A stretch of 40,089 nucleotides of DNA from Nitrospirota bacterium (GCA_016207905.1 JACQZC010000071.1:1-40089); one strand, 5' to 3'; positions 16,317 to 24,746 are shown, counted from the stretch's first letter. Notes: generated by a model not told the origin, from the letters alone. Program-made: numbers and translations.

Positions 16317-17961
16317 GCTCTATTATAACCGACTCCTTTATTTTTTCCTGCCATAGTTGACTCTCTATTGCCTTAAGAAGTGGACCGAATGTCTCAGGGT
16401 CAAGTGCTGATATTGTAATGGCACCATATCTTACCGAGAGGTTTTTTGCCTCCTCACTGCTCAGTTTATCTATCTTATTAAAGACAACTATAGAGGGCTT
16501 TTCGGAAAGATTAAGGTCTGAAAGTATTTTTCCCACAGATGCCATATGCTGAGGAAACATAGGGTTAGATGCATCTACGAGGTGAAGTAAAAGGTTTGCA
16601 TCGTTTAGCTCATCGAGCGTGGATTTAAAAGCACTCACAAGGTCCTTTGGCAGGTCCCTTATGAAGCCGACTGTATCGGTGATTATAAGTTCTCTTTCTT
16701 TTGGAAACCTTAGTCTTCTCGATACAGTATCCAGTGTGGCAAACATCTTGTCATGGGCAAATGTTTCGCTTTCCGTGAGTGCATTAAGAAGCGTTGATTT
16801 TCCTGCATTCGTATAGCCTATGATCGACACAATTGGTATAGACCTTTCAAGCCTTCTTTGTCTTCTCTGCCTTCTTCCTGCACTGAGTGACTTTAGCTCT
16901 CTTTCAAGAAGATGAATCCTATCTCTGACCCTTCTTCTGTCCACCTCGAGCTTCATCTCACCAGGGCCTCTTCCGCCTATTCCACCCATAAGCCGGGACA
17001 TTGCAGTGCCCTTCCCTGTGAGACGGGGAAGCCTGTATTTAAGCTGTGCAAGCTCTACCTGAACCTTTCCTTCCTTACTATGTGCCCTTCTTGCAAATAT
17101 ATCTAATATTAGCTGGGTGCGGTCTATGACCTTCATCTCCGTAAGCTCACCTATCTCCTTTATCTGCGATGGGCTCAGGTCTTGGTCAAAGACAAGAAGC
17201 GTTGCCCCAAGGTTGAGGGCATTTATTATCACCTCCTTTAGCTTTCCCTCTCCCATGAGATACTTAGGGTTTATCTCCTTAAGCCTTTGAATCACAGAGT
17301 CTAAGACAAGAAGGTCGCTCGATAAGGCAAGCTCTTTTAGCTCCTCTATGGAGTCTTCCATCTCATGTCTTGCTCTTCGGTCTGCACTTATCAATATAGC
17401 CCTTTCCCTTCTGTCGGACTGCTCAAAGACCCTATCTCTTTGTATCTCCTCCTCCAGAGAGACGATGAAGTCTTTAAAATTAAAACGGAACTGATAGAAA
17501 TCCTCCTGAGGAAGCACACTCACCAGTACTCCTCTGCCACTTGGAAGGAGATGTGCAGAATATATATTTTGAGGCATGCCATTTGCATTTGAGCCTATCC
17601 CTGCTATAAAGTCCAGCCTTAAGAGGGCAAGGTCCGTAAGGTCTTCCTGATTCAGTGGCTCGTTTTTAAGGTGGGTGTGAATGAATCTTAGCCCACGAAG
17701 AGCCTTTCTTCCAATAGGATGCTCCTCTAAAGAGGGGATAAAAATACCCTTTGCATCTCCAACTATCACATGGGTTATCTTGCCTTCCCTTGAAACAAAG
17801 ATGCCTATCTGCCTTCCAATTTCAGAGGAAAGCAAAGTCATATACTTTGCAAGCTCAGGTGTGATTAAAGCCTCTGGCGGGATTCTCCTTCTGTAGATCT
17901 TCTCAAGGCTGTTGACCTCACTGCCCTTGAGCCCTGATGTGTTTCCGAATACTACTGGTAT
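16300..17961 (-). CDS. hflX: GTPase HflX, apparently initiated at an ATA codon
   Basis: HflX is a ribosome-associated GTPase that rescues or splits stalled 70S ribosomes. The Walker A region [15 protein letters not shown]3 DTVGF and G4 NKID are present, preceded by the HflX N-terminal domain with the glycine-rich segment GGRGPGE. The first usual start is ATG 17841 (513 aa), but the open frame continues upstream for 40 codons whose product ([18 protein letters not shown], then [15 protein letters not shown]) matches the conserved HflX N-terminus. The only codon preceded by a ribosome binding site is ATA 17961 (AGGAG, 6-nt spacing). There is no ATG, GTG or TTG between. The conservative annotation is 16300-17841. 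Confidence 0.93.
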   Translation of the reverse strand: MPVVFGNTSGLKGSEVNSLEKIYRRRIPPEALITPELAKYMTLLSSEIGRQIGIFVSREGKITHVIVGDAKGIFIPSLEEHPIGRKALRGLRFIHTHLKNEPLNQEDLTDLALLRLDFIAGIGSNANGMPQNIYSAHLLPSGRGVLVSVLPQEDFYQFRFNFKDFIVSLEEEIQRDRVFEQSDRRERAILISADRRARHEMEDSIEELKELALSSDLLVLDSVIQRLKEINPKYLMGEGKLKEVIINALNLGATLLVFDQDLSPSQIKEIGELTEMKVIDRTQLILDIFARRAHSKEGKVQVELAQLKYRLPRLTGKGTAMSRLMGGIGGRGPGEMKLEVDRRRVRDRIHLLERELKSLSAGRRQRRQRRLERSIPIVSIIGYTNAGKSTLLNALTESETFAHDKMFATLDTVSRRLRFPKERELIITDTVGFIRDLPKDLVSAFKSTLDELNDANLLLHLVDASNPMFPQHMASVGKILSDLNLSEKPSIVVFNKIDKLSSEEAKNLSVRYGAITISALDPETFGPLLKAIESQLWQEKIKESVIIEHGICA

Positions 17962-17967
17962 AAATTA

Positions 17968-17975
17968 CTCCTTCC
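17968..17975 (-). promoter_or_regulatory. Ribosome binding site deciding the hflX ATA start
   Basis: GGAAGGAG on the minus strand, with AGGAG ending 6 nt before the ATA at 17961-17959. It lies 4 nt beyond the HEPN stop codon. No comparable site precedes ATG 17841. Confidence 0.65.
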
Positions 17976-17979
17976 TTTT

Positions 17980-18177
17980 TTATTTTATCACATTTAAGTG
18001 GCGTTTAATGCCTTCAAGGAAGTCCTCTGGAGCTAAAACCGCATAAAACATAGAATAGTATGCCCTGTTTACAATAGACCTTGGGCTGAGTTTATCCTGT
18101 AACATTCTTTTAGCATCTGAGAGGGTTTCCTCTGCCTGTTTTAGCCGATATGTAAAAAGACTTTCTTTGTCCGTCAC
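17980..18177 (-). pseudogene. Truncated HEPN domain protein with apparent internal deletion
   Basis: The 65-residue product starts as a HEPN protein (FTYRLKQAEETLSDAKRML, then SPRSIVNRAYYSMFYAVLA) but jumps to a C-terminal-like end (EDFLEGIKRHLNVIK) and stops. Normal HEPN toxins of this type are about 120-135 residues, so roughly 50-60 residues with the central part of the fold seem to be missing. It begins at GTG overlapping the MNT stop as GTGA, the usual MNT-HEPN toxin-antitoxin layout. It is probably inactive. Confidence 0.7.
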
Positions 18178-18491
18178 ACCACCACTCCTTCTTCCACGAT
18201 ATTCCTTACAATTGGTGATACTTTTAATGGAGAGTTTTCAATCTCATCTTTTGTAAAAATAAGTGGTGAGATAACAATAAAATGCTCAAAGCCAACTTCC
18301 CATACAATATCTAAAATCTTCTCTTTAAGCTCTCTATCAAGCGATTTAACTTCAATGAAGACATCCATATCAGAGTACTCGTCCTCATCTCCTCTTGCCC
18401 TTGAGCCGAAGACCCTGAAATCAATTAAGTAGACAGCCTCAGATAATCTTTCTTTTAGCCTTTTTGCAATTTCAAGGTCTTTTTGACGCAT
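18174..18491 (-). CDS. MNT-type nucleotidyltransferase (antitoxin of MNT-HEPN pair)
   Basis: The 105-residue protein has the nucleotidyltransferase signature GSRARGDEDEYSDMDVFIEV, with the G-S motif and D-x-D metal ligands. In MNT-HEPN systems such proteins modify the HEPN toxin by AMP transfer and neutralise it. A longer start at GTG 18509 is possible; ATG 18491 is preferred, though neither has a good ribosome binding site. The partner HEPN gene overlaps by 4 nt but is truncated, so this gene may be a leftover. Confidence 0.8.
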   Translation of the reverse strand: MRQKDLEIAKRLKERLSEAVYLIDFRVFGSRARGDEDEYSDMDVFIEVKSLDRELKEKILDIVWEVGFEHFIVISPLIFTKDEIENSPLKVSPIVRNIVEEGVVV

Positions 18492-18524
18492 TTTAGTCCC
18501 AGTTCCCACCAGTCTGTAGGAGCA

Positions 18525-19916
18525 TTATCTTCCTGCTTTAATCTGCCTTCTTAGCCTTCTTATCTGTCTTCTTACCTCCACTGGCGATGTTCCGCCCTCT
18601 GAAACCTTTGCCTTTATAGAGCCTTCGGGAGTAAGCACAGGATATATATCTTTTTCTATAAGGGCTGAAAACCTTTTTATCTCCCCTAATGAAAGCTCAT
18701 CGAGATTCTTTTCCTTTTTAATCGCATAAAGCACGAGTTTCCCGGTTATTGCATGTGCCTTTCTAAAAGGCATTCCTTTTCTTACTAAGTATTCTGTCAT
18801 GTCAGTGGCAGTCGAGTATGACCTTGTCACTGCCTTTAGCATCCTCTCCCTATTAAATCTAATCTCAGGGAGCATCTCATTAAGCACAAAGAGGGATGCC
18901 TTGACAGTGTCTATGGAGTCAAAGACAGGTGGTTTGTCTTCCTGCATATCTCGGTTATATGAAAGGGGAATGCCCTTCATCATTGTAAGAAGGCTTATGA
19001 GGCTACCAAATACCCTTCCTGTTTTTCCTCTTATAAGTTCAGGCACATCCGGGTTTTTCTTCTGAGGCATTATGCTTGAGCCTGTTGAGAAGGCATCTGG
19101 AAGCTCTATAAATGAAAACTCCTCGCCTGCCCAGAGTGTAAGCTCCTCAGCCATTCTCGAAAGATGCATCATGATTATGCTTAGGCAGAAGATAAACTCG
19201 ATTAAAAAATCCCTATCAGAGACCGCATCTATACTGTTTTGAGAGACCCTTTCAAATCCTAAGAGCCTTGCAGTATACTGCCTGTCGATTGGAAGGCTTG
19301 TGCCTGCCATGGCACATGAGCCAAGTGGAAGGATATTTATTCTCTTTAAGCAATCGGAAAGCCTCGCTATATCCCTCTTAAGCATCTCCACATATGCAAG
19401 GAGATGATGGGAAAGCAGGACCGGCTGTGCCCTTTGAAGATGCGTATAGCCGGGCATTATGGTTGTGATGTGGGTTTCAGCCATAAAAAGGAGGGTCTTT
19501 TGAAAGCCCCTTAAAAGGGCTGTTATCTTTTTTGTCTCAGCCCTGAGATAAAGCCTCATGTCCAATGCAATCTGGTCGTTTCTGCTTCTTCCTGTGTGGA
19601 GCTTTTCTCCTACAGTTCCTATCTTTCTTGTAAGTTCAGACTCTATGTTCATGTGAATGTCTTCGAGCTCTGTCATGAATTTAAATCTTCCAGCCTTGAT
19701 TTCCTCTCCGATGTCCTTAAGCCCCTGTATAATCCTTTTTGACTCATCTATAGGGATAATGCCTGTTTTCCCAAGCATCTTTGCATGGGCAATACTGCCC
19801 TCGATGTCATACCGAGAAAGCCTTCTATCAAAGGATATGGATTCTGTGAAGGACTCCACGGACTCTCTTGTCTTTTCCTTAAATCTTCCTGCCCAGGGTT
19901 TCTTTAACCTCTGCAT
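18525..19916 (-). CDS. argH: Argininosuccinate lyase
   Basis: ArgH splits argininosuccinate into arginine and fumarate, the last step of arginine synthesis. The 463-residue protein has the fumarase-superfamily signature GSSIMPQKKNPD, the N-terminal LWGGRF-equivalent (PWAGRFKEKT), and TGRSRNDQ. Length is normal. It starts 2 nt after the slipin gene with only a weak purine-rich site. No other arg gene is in the window. Confidence 0.97.
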   Translation of the reverse strand: MQRLKKPWAGRFKEKTRESVESFTESISFDRRLSRYDIEGSIAHAKMLGKTGIIPIDESKRIIQGLKDIGEEIKAGRFKFMTELEDIHMNIESELTRKIGTVGEKLHTGRSRNDQIALDMRLYLRAETKKITALLRGFQKTLLFMAETHITTIMPGYTHLQRAQPVLLSHHLLAYVEMLKRDIARLSDCLKRINILPLGSCAMAGTSLPIDRQYTARLLGFERVSQNSIDAVSDRDFLIEFIFCLSIIMMHLSRMAEELTLWAGEEFSFIELPDAFSTGSSIMPQKKNPDVPELIRGKTGRVFGSLISLLTMMKGIPLSYNRDMQEDKPPVFDSIDTVKASLFVLNEMLPEIRFNRERMLKAVTRSYSTATDMTEYLVRKGMPFRKAHAITGKLVLYAIKKEKNLDELSLGEIKRFSALIEKDIYPVLTPEGSIKAKVSEGGTSPVEVRRQIRRLRRQIKAGR

Positions 19917-19918
19917 AT

Positions 19919-20695
19919 TTATTTCTTTTCCATCATCTGAAGAAATGGTTTTATCAGGTCTATTGGGATTGGAAAGATTGTAGTTGAGTTTTTCTCAGCT
20001 GCAACCTCAACGAGTGTCTGGAGATACCTTAACTGTAATGCCATTGGCTCGACTGATATAATCTTTGCGGCATCTGCAAGCTTCTGAGATGCCTGAAACT
20101 CACCTTCTGCATGGATTATCTTTGCCCTTCTTTCCCTTTCAGCCTCTGCCTGTTTTGCAATTGCCCTCAGCATCTCAGGAGGCAGGTCAACATTCTTGAC
20201 CTCAACGACACTAACCTTTACTCCCCATGGCTCTGTCTGAAAGTCTATGACCTTCTGAAGCTCTGCATTCAGATGCTCTCTTCTTGTAAGAAGGTCATCG
20301 AGTGTGCTCTGCCCAAGAATGCTTCTTAAGGTTGTCTGAGCTATCTGGCTTGTCGCATAATAGAAGTCCTCCACCTCTGTTATTGCCTTAATCGGATCCA
20401 TTGGTCTGAAATAAACGACTGCATTGACCTTCACAGAGATATTGTCTTGAGTAATAACATCCTGAGCAGGCACATCCATTGTCACGGTTCTCAGTCCGAC
20501 CTTCACGAGCTTGTCTATTATGGGCCATATGATGACAAGCCCAGGACCTTTAACCGGGATGATTCTTCCTAATCTGAATACAACACCCCTTTCGTATTCC
20601 TTCAAAATCTTGATTGCCGCTGAAAGAAAATACATAACGAGAAACACTACAAAGAGAAAACCGATAAATGATGTTCCTATTACTGGTACTGGCAT
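19919..20695 (-). CDS. SPFH/stomatin-like protein (slipin)
   Basis: The 258-residue protein has an N-terminal membrane helix and an SPFH domain ([14 protein letters not shown], then [13 protein letters not shown]), followed by a coiled region rich in A/E/R ([17 protein letters not shown]). Slipins form membrane oligomers and pair with NfeD-type proteins, often as protease and partner. AAGGAGG lies 6 nt before the ATG and the gene follows nfeD by 12 nt, so the pair is an operon. Confidence 0.95.
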   Translation of the reverse strand: MPVPVIGTSFIGFLFVVFLVMYFLSAAIKILKEYERGVVFRLGRIIPVKGPGLVIIWPIIDKLVKVGLRTVTMDVPAQDVITQDNISVKVNAVVYFRPMDPIKAITEVEDFYYATSQIAQTTLRSILGQSTLDDLLTRREHLNAELQKVIDFQTEPWGVKVSVVEVKNVDLPPEMLRAIAKQAEAERERRAKIIHAEGEFQASQKLADAAKIISVEPMALQLRYLQTLVEVAAEKNSTTIFPIPIDLIKPFLQMMEKK

Positions 20696-20707
20696 CTTAA
20701 ACCTCCT

Positions 20708-22039
20708 TTAGGGTTGTTTTTTAACCTTTACCTTAAGTCCTGAGATAGATTCCACTATTACTTTTTGTCCTTTCCCTACAGGCTCATCCGAATACGCAGA
20801 CCACAGCTCCCCGCGCACCATGACCATGCCGCCTGCCTCTGTGACATCTTCTTTTACAATGCCTTCCAGACCTACAAAACCCTCGGAGCCAGTGGTTGGC
20901 TTTCTCCTAAGTGCCTTAAATGCAAGTCCAATGGTCAGCGAAAAAAACAGTGTTGTTATAAGGACAGCAGGCAGTATTATCGATAAAGAGAGCTTGATAA
21001 ACGGAGCACCTGCTTCAAAGAGCATGATTGAGCCTATCACCATTGCGATTACTCCGCCAATGGTTAAAACACCATGGGAAACGATTTTCACCTCTAATAT
21101 AAACAGTATAATGGCAAGTATTATCAAGAGAAGCCCTGCATAATTAACAGGCAGTGTCTGAAATGCATAGAATGCAAGTATTAGGCATATGCCCCCGAGC
21201 ACGCCCGGAAATATCGCACCCGGGTTTGTAAGCTCAAAGAACAGTCCATAGAAGCCTAAAAGCATAAGGATATAGGCAATATTAGGGTCGCTTATGAGAT
21301 TAAGGATCCTGTGCCTGAGCCCCATCTCCTGCCTGAGCACATCTGCATCCTTTGTCATAAGGGTCTTCATGCCTATGACAGTCTCCACCTTTGTTCCGTC
21401 AATAGCAGAAAGAAGCTCTGAGATATTGTTTGCAATAAGGTCAATAACATTTTCCCTTAATGCCTCTGTCTCAGTGGCAGTTATGCTTCTTCTTACAGCG
21501 TCCTCTGCCCATCTTGCATTTCTTTCCCGTTTCTGGGCAAGGGTCTTTATATAAGCCACTGAATCGTTTGTTACTTTTTCAGCCATTGTCTTATCCATTT
21601 TTTCACCAACTGCCACAGGATGTGCCGCACCTATACTCGTCTGCGGAGACATAGCCGCTATGTGAGCTGAAATAGTAATGAATGTTCCTGCTGATGCTGC
21701 CCTTGCTCCTCTTGGAGACACATAAACAACAACAGGCACCTCACTGCTAAGAATCTCTTTTATGATGCTTCTCATGGAGGCATCGAGCCCACCAGGGGTG
21801 TCAAGCTCTATTATAATTGCCTCGAACCCCTGTTTATTTGCCTTTCTGATGCTCTTGGTTATAAACTCCGAAGAAACAGGGTTAATAACACCGTCTATCG
21901 TGACGACCATTACAGTTTGCCTCCGAATGGATTCTTCGGGGACCTTAGCGTCTTTCTTTATCGGAGTATTTTTGAGGGCATCGACTGTGCTGTTAAATGC
22001 AAAGAGAATTAGCGCAACTAAAAGGGTTTTCCTTAGCAT
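20708..22039 (-). CDS. nfeD: NfeD-type membrane serine protease
   Basis: The 443-residue product has a signal peptide, a ClpP-like serine protease domain (VVVYVSPRGARAASAGTFI with the catalytic Ser in AASAGT), then about four membrane helices and a C-terminal OB-fold NfeD domain (GLEGIVKEDVTEAGGMVMVR). This full-length (1510-C type) arrangement cleaves the C-terminus of stomatin partners. It starts the operon nfeD-slipin. No ribosome binding site precedes the ATG; a TGCTATAAT promoter places the transcript start at the ATG, so the mRNA may be leaderless. Confidence 0.93.
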   Translation of the reverse strand: MLRKTLLVALILFAFNSTVDALKNTPIKKDAKVPEESIRRQTVMVVTIDGVINPVSSEFITKSIRKANKQGFEAIIIELDTPGGLDASMRSIIKEILSSEVPVVVYVSPRGARAASAGTFITISAHIAAMSPQTSIGAAHPVAVGEKMDKTMAEKVTNDSVAYIKTLAQKRERNARWAEDAVRRSITATETEALRENVIDLIANNISELLSAIDGTKVETVIGMKTLMTKDADVLRQEMGLRHRILNLISDPNIAYILMLLGFYGLFFELTNPGAIFPGVLGGICLILAFYAFQTLPVNYAGLLLIILAIILFILEVKIVSHGVLTIGGVIAMVIGSIMLFEAGAPFIKLSLSIILPAVLITTLFFSLTIGLAFKALRRKPTTGSEGFVGLEGIVKEDVTEAGGMVMVRGELWSAYSDEPVGKGQKVIVESISGLKVKVKKQP

Positions 22040-22045
22040 ATGAAG

Positions 22046-22054
22046 ATTATAGCA
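22046..22054 (-). promoter_or_regulatory. Extended -10 promoter at nfeD, leaderless start
   Basis: On the minus strand TGCTATAAT ends 6 nt before the nfeD ATG, with no clear -35. A start 7 nt after the -10 end falls exactly on the A of the ATG. Confidence 0.5.
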
Positions 22055-22361
22055 TTAAACCCAATCAATTACACAACAGGACTTCATCGCGAGCCTCTGA
22101 GCAGAAGTGAAATTTAGTAAAGGGGGTAGGTTTTCTCAGGTGAGCCAACTACTATATAAATTTGCCGTTCTTTAAAATTAAATCCATCGTCGGTTTCAAG
22201 AGAAAAAGTAAAAGGGTACGGTTCTATTTTTCAGCATCCATCTCTTTCTTTGACCTGACATTATCCCTTTCTCTCCTTTCCCCATTATCTTAAGCAGGCA
22301 TCTTTTTACTGTCAAGAGCTTAGTGCGATAGGGTGGCAGCCTGTTGGAGTTAATTACTTAA
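22055..22361. other. Spacer between nfeD and PIN toxin remnant
   Basis: I see no gene in this stretch. It holds copy 2 of the dispersed repeat (22282-22318) and otherwise only unstructured A/T- and C/T-rich sequence. Confidence 0.5.
22282..22318 (-). repeat. Dispersed promoter-like repeat, copy 2
   Basis: On the minus strand: CTCTTGACA, a 17-nt spacer ending CCTGCT, then TAAGATAATGG. It shares the 18-mer CCATTATCTTAAGCAGGC (plus-strand reading, 22282-22299) and GTCAAGAG with copy 3. Copies 2 and 3 flank the PIN toxin-antitoxin locus in the same orientation. Confidence 0.65.
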
Positions 22362-22779
22362 TTATACAAACACAACCTCGAACTCAAAAACATCCCTTAT
22401 CGCCTGAAAGTCTCTCCTGTTCTGCGTGTAAAGGACAGCGCCAGCACTTCTAACAGAAGCCGCAATAAGGCAATCTCCTGTTATTGATGCGGATTTCCTT
22501 ATGTTATAGCCTTTTTTGCTCTGTAGCAATGAAATGATTGCTCCTGCCTCTTCATAGTCCCTTACAGAAGGAACAACAACCCTGTCTACCCTTTTGAAAA
22601 ACCCGATAAGCTCAGCTACAGCCTTCAAAGACTCTTTAGAATGCGACCCTGCCCTTGAGTTCCATTAAAACAATAGAGGACAGGTATATAATGCCGTCAG
22701 AAAGAAAAATGTCTTTAAACAAGGCAGGATTTGAAAAGCGGTCAATGAAGATATTTGTGTCTATCAGCTTTTTAAGCAT
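22362..22779 (-). pseudogene. PIN domain toxin (VapC-like), split by a frameshift
   Basis: The N-terminal frame 22779-22636 encodes 47 residues starting MLKKLIDTNIFIDRF and reaching SIVLMELKGRVAF before TAA. The remaining PIN domain continues in another frame from about 22640 (SKESLKAVAEL ... SASITGDCLIAASV ... YTQNRRDF) to 22362. All four acidic PIN residues are present across the two frames. One extra base around 22641 would explain the break. PIN toxins are ribonucleases. The toxin start overlaps the antitoxin end by 8 nt. A programmed frameshift or a sequencing error are alternatives to a true pseudogene. Confidence 0.8.
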
Positions 22780-22975
22780 AGACCTTTTTTATCTTTGTCT
22801 CTCTGTATTTTTCAAAGATGCCTTCAAGCTCTATTTTGCCGGTTGCCATGTCAAGAGCCCTTCTAATGGCATCTCTATCATCTTTTACCCTGAAAACCCT
22901 TTTGACTTTCTCAATATCGCTTTTTTTGACCTCAAGGTGTTCTATTGTCACAATATTTGCCTTTGCCAAAGCCAT
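22772..22975 (-). CDS. Putative VapB-like antitoxin of the PIN toxin
   Basis: The 67-residue protein (from ATG 22975) is short, helical and charged, with KDDRDAIRRALDMATGKIEL resembling the C-terminal part of ribbon-helix-helix-type antitoxins. It ends 8 nt inside the PIN gene. The frame extends to 23023, but AAGGAGGTG immediately precedes 22975 and a likely promoter lies at 23004-23012, so the shorter start is preferred. TTG 22969 would give better spacing. The family is not certain. Confidence 0.7.
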   Translation of the reverse strand: MALAKANIVTIEHLEVKKSDIEKVKRVFRVKDDRDAIRRALDMATGKIELEGIFEKYRETKIKKVYA

Positions 22976-23003
22976 CACCTCCTTTTTAACATGAATTTCT
23001 TTT

Positions 23004-23012
23004 AGTATAGCA
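23004..23012 (-). promoter_or_regulatory. Extended -10 promoter of the PIN toxin-antitoxin locus
   Basis: TGCTATACT on the minus strand, 28 nt upstream of ATG 22975, predicts a transcript start near 22997. The -35 is weak. Confidence 0.4.
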
Positions 23013-23042
23013 GAAAATCCCAATTATAAAGAATGACTCCTG

Positions 23043-23078
23043 CCATTATCTTAAGCAGGCGATTCTTTGAGTCAAGAG
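23043..23078 (-). repeat. Dispersed promoter-like repeat, copy 3
   Basis: On the minus strand: CTCTTGACT, a 16-nt spacer ending GCCTGCT, then TAAGATAATGG. It shares an exact 18-mer with copy 2 and 13 core bases with copy 1. It is upstream of the antitoxin gene and could act as a second promoter. Confidence 0.65.
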
Positions 23079-23092
23079 TCCCTTGGATTACC

Positions 23093-23317
23093 TCATCGAG
23101 TAGCTACTTTTTCAAGAGGGAGATTTTCAATAGAGATATTAACAAGCTCTGAAAGTTCAAGTTTCTCGCTGGCATCAAGGATTTCAATCCCAACGATATG
23201 ACCTTTTTCATCAAGGTCAACTGTTACTCCTTCCTCTATATCCATTGAATCTGCAATCTTTGCCTCTCTGAGCCTTATATATAAGGCATCAACATCCTTG
23301 CTGTATTCTATTTTCAT
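23093..23317 (-). CDS. DUF2283 family protein
   Basis: A 74-residue protein with the DUF2283 pattern: MKIEYSKDVDALYIRL, EEGVTVDLDEKGHIVGIEI and LDAS. The family has no proven function but is repeatedly found next to DUF4258 genes in toxin-antitoxin-like pairs, here separated by 4 nt. AGGAGG lies 7 nt before the ATG. Confidence 0.88.
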   Translation of the reverse strand: MKIEYSKDVDALYIRLREAKIADSMDIEEGVTVDLDEKGHIVGIEILDASEKLELSELVNISIENLPLEKVATR

Positions 23318-23321
23318 AAAC

Positions 23322-23558
23322 TTACCTCCTAAATGGTCTTTTTCTCACTGCAACCGTTATAACTAGAACAGAATCGGATTCTTCTTTGAATGTAACCCTT
23401 AAAAATCTATCACTCATAAATTTGAAGGCATTCTGCCTTCCTTTTACGCTCTGCTCCAGATATTCATGGTCTCTTATCACTGTCTCTGCCTCTTCTTCTG
23501 TGACCTCACGCTCTTTCATCCTCCTTTTTGCGTGGCGGTCATAGCGGATAGGCTTCAT
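23322..23558 (-). CDS. DUF4258 family protein
   Basis: A 78-residue basic protein beginning MKPIRYDRHAKRRMKEREV and containing VTEEEAETVIRDHEY, typical of DUF4258. The family resembles small RelE/BrnT-like toxins and may be a toxin, with the DUF2283 protein as its partner; this is inferred from size, charge and gene order. There is no strong ribosome binding site. Confidence 0.85.
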   Translation of the reverse strand: MKPIRYDRHAKRRMKEREVTEEEAETVIRDHEYLEQSVKGRQNAFKFMSDRFLRVTFKEESDSVLVITVAVRKRPFRR

Positions 23559-23662
23559 GGTATTAAGGATAACAGATTTTCAGAACAAATGAAATATACA
23601 AATAGGGCAAATGCAGACGGATTTTTTCTGTCAAGGGAATTTCTCAGTATGATAGGGCATAT

Positions 23663-23680
23663 CGCAGGCTAAAGCCTGCG
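23663..23680. repeat. REP-like hairpin CGCAGGC-TAAA-GCCTGCG
   Basis: A perfect 7-bp inverted repeat with a 4-nt loop, followed by GCTAC. It lies between a convergent-looking accessory block and pdxA. It lacks a following T-run, so it looks like a dispersed palindromic repeat rather than a terminator. Confidence 0.5.
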
Positions 23681-23708
23681 GCTACATTGATTAAAGAGAG
23701 GGACTGGA

Positions 23709-23729
23709 TTCCCCGAACAAGTCGGGGAA
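23709..23729. repeat. REP-like hairpin TTCCCCGA-ACAAG-TCGGGGAA
   Basis: A perfect 8-bp inverted repeat with a 5-nt loop, followed by TGACA. The same CGA-N5-TCG stem design recurs at 27247-27265, indicating a repeat family. Confidence 0.55.
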
Positions 23730-23777
23730 TGACAAATGAGATTTAAAGAGAAGCAAATATTGTGTTAAATTATATTA

Positions 23778-24746
23778 ATGAAAAAGAAAATTGCCATAAC
23801 AATTGGAGAGCCCGGAGGCATAGGGCCTGAGGTTACACTTAAAGCCCTGATTGACGAGGAAATAAAGGCTGAGACTATACCTATCGTGATAGGCAATAAG
23901 GCAGTCCTCAAAGAGACGATAGGGCTTCTTAATATACCCATGAAGCTAAATCCAATAGTCTCCCCTGATGAGGCAACTCATGGTGTTATAAATTTTATAG
24001 ATATCCCCTGTAAAGGATTTCAAAAATCCATGCCTACAGAAGAAGGAGGCAGGGCATCGTTTGCATTTATCAAAAAGGGAGTTGAGCTTGCCCTTAAGAG
24101 AGATGTTCATGCCATAGTCACAGCACCTATCTCAAAGTCTGCTCTTAAGATGGCAGGTCTTTCATGGCACGGGCATACAGAGATGATTGCAGAGCTTACA
24201 AACACAAAGGACTTCAGGATGATGCTCATAGGCGGTACACTCAGGGTCATACTTGCTACTATCCACACAGCTTTAAGAAATGTCCCTAACATGTTAAGCA
24301 AAGACAGGGTGTTAAAGACAATTCTTTTTGCAAAGAGGGCATGCCATATGCTTAACATCGAAGAGCCAAATATCGGAGTTGCAGGGCTTAACCCGCATGC
24401 AGGCGAGGCAGGGCTTTTTGGAGACGAAGAAGAGGTGAATATCAGCCCTGCAATCCTCAAGGCAAAGGCACAGGGAATAAATGTCAGTGGCCCATATCCG
24501 CCTGATACAGTGTTTTTTAGGGCACTAAGAGGAGAATTTGACATTGTCCTCGCAATGTATCATGACCAGGGCTTGATACCAATCAAACTCCATGCATTCG
24601 AAAAAGGCGTAAATGTTACAGTAGGGCTTCCTATTATTCGCACCTCGCCTGACCATGGAACTGCTTATGATATTTCATGGCGAGCAGTGGCAAACCCATC
24701 GAGTATGATCGAGGCTATAAAACTTAGCCTGAGCCTGAGGCTTTAG
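23778..24746 (+). CDS. pdxA: 4-hydroxythreonine-4-phosphate dehydrogenase
   Basis: PdxA oxidises 4-phosphohydroxy-L-threonine in pyridoxal phosphate synthesis. The 322-residue protein has GEPGGIGPEVTL at the N-terminus, the metal-binding HGHTEMIAELT, LNPHAGEAGLFGDEE and YHDQGLIPIKL. Length is normal. No ribosome binding site is visible; TGTTAAATT at 23763-23771 would place a transcript start at the ATG, so a leaderless mRNA is possible but weaker than for nfeD. Its 3' end overlaps convergent yidC by 23 nt. Confidence 0.95.
   Translation: MKKKIAITIGEPGGIGPEVTLKALIDEEIKAETIPIVIGNKAVLKETIGLLNIPMKLNPIVSPDEATHGVINFIDIPCKGFQKSMPTEEGGRASFAFIKKGVELALKRDVHAIVTAPISKSALKMAGLSWHGHTEMIAELTNTKDFRMMLIGGTLRVILATIHTALRNVPNMLSKDRVLKTILFAKRACHMLNIEEPNIGVAGLNPHAGEAGLFGDEEEVNISPAILKAKAQGINVSGPYPPDTVFFRALRGEFDIVLAMYHDQGLIPIKLHAFEKGVNVTVGLPIIRTSPDHGTAYDISWRAVANPSSMIEAIKLSLSLRL

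Noticed and set aside
22055-22361. Possible riboswitch or small RNA between nfeD and the PIN locus
   Set aside because: No conserved riboswitch core or stable long hairpin could be recognised; only the dispersed repeat stands out.
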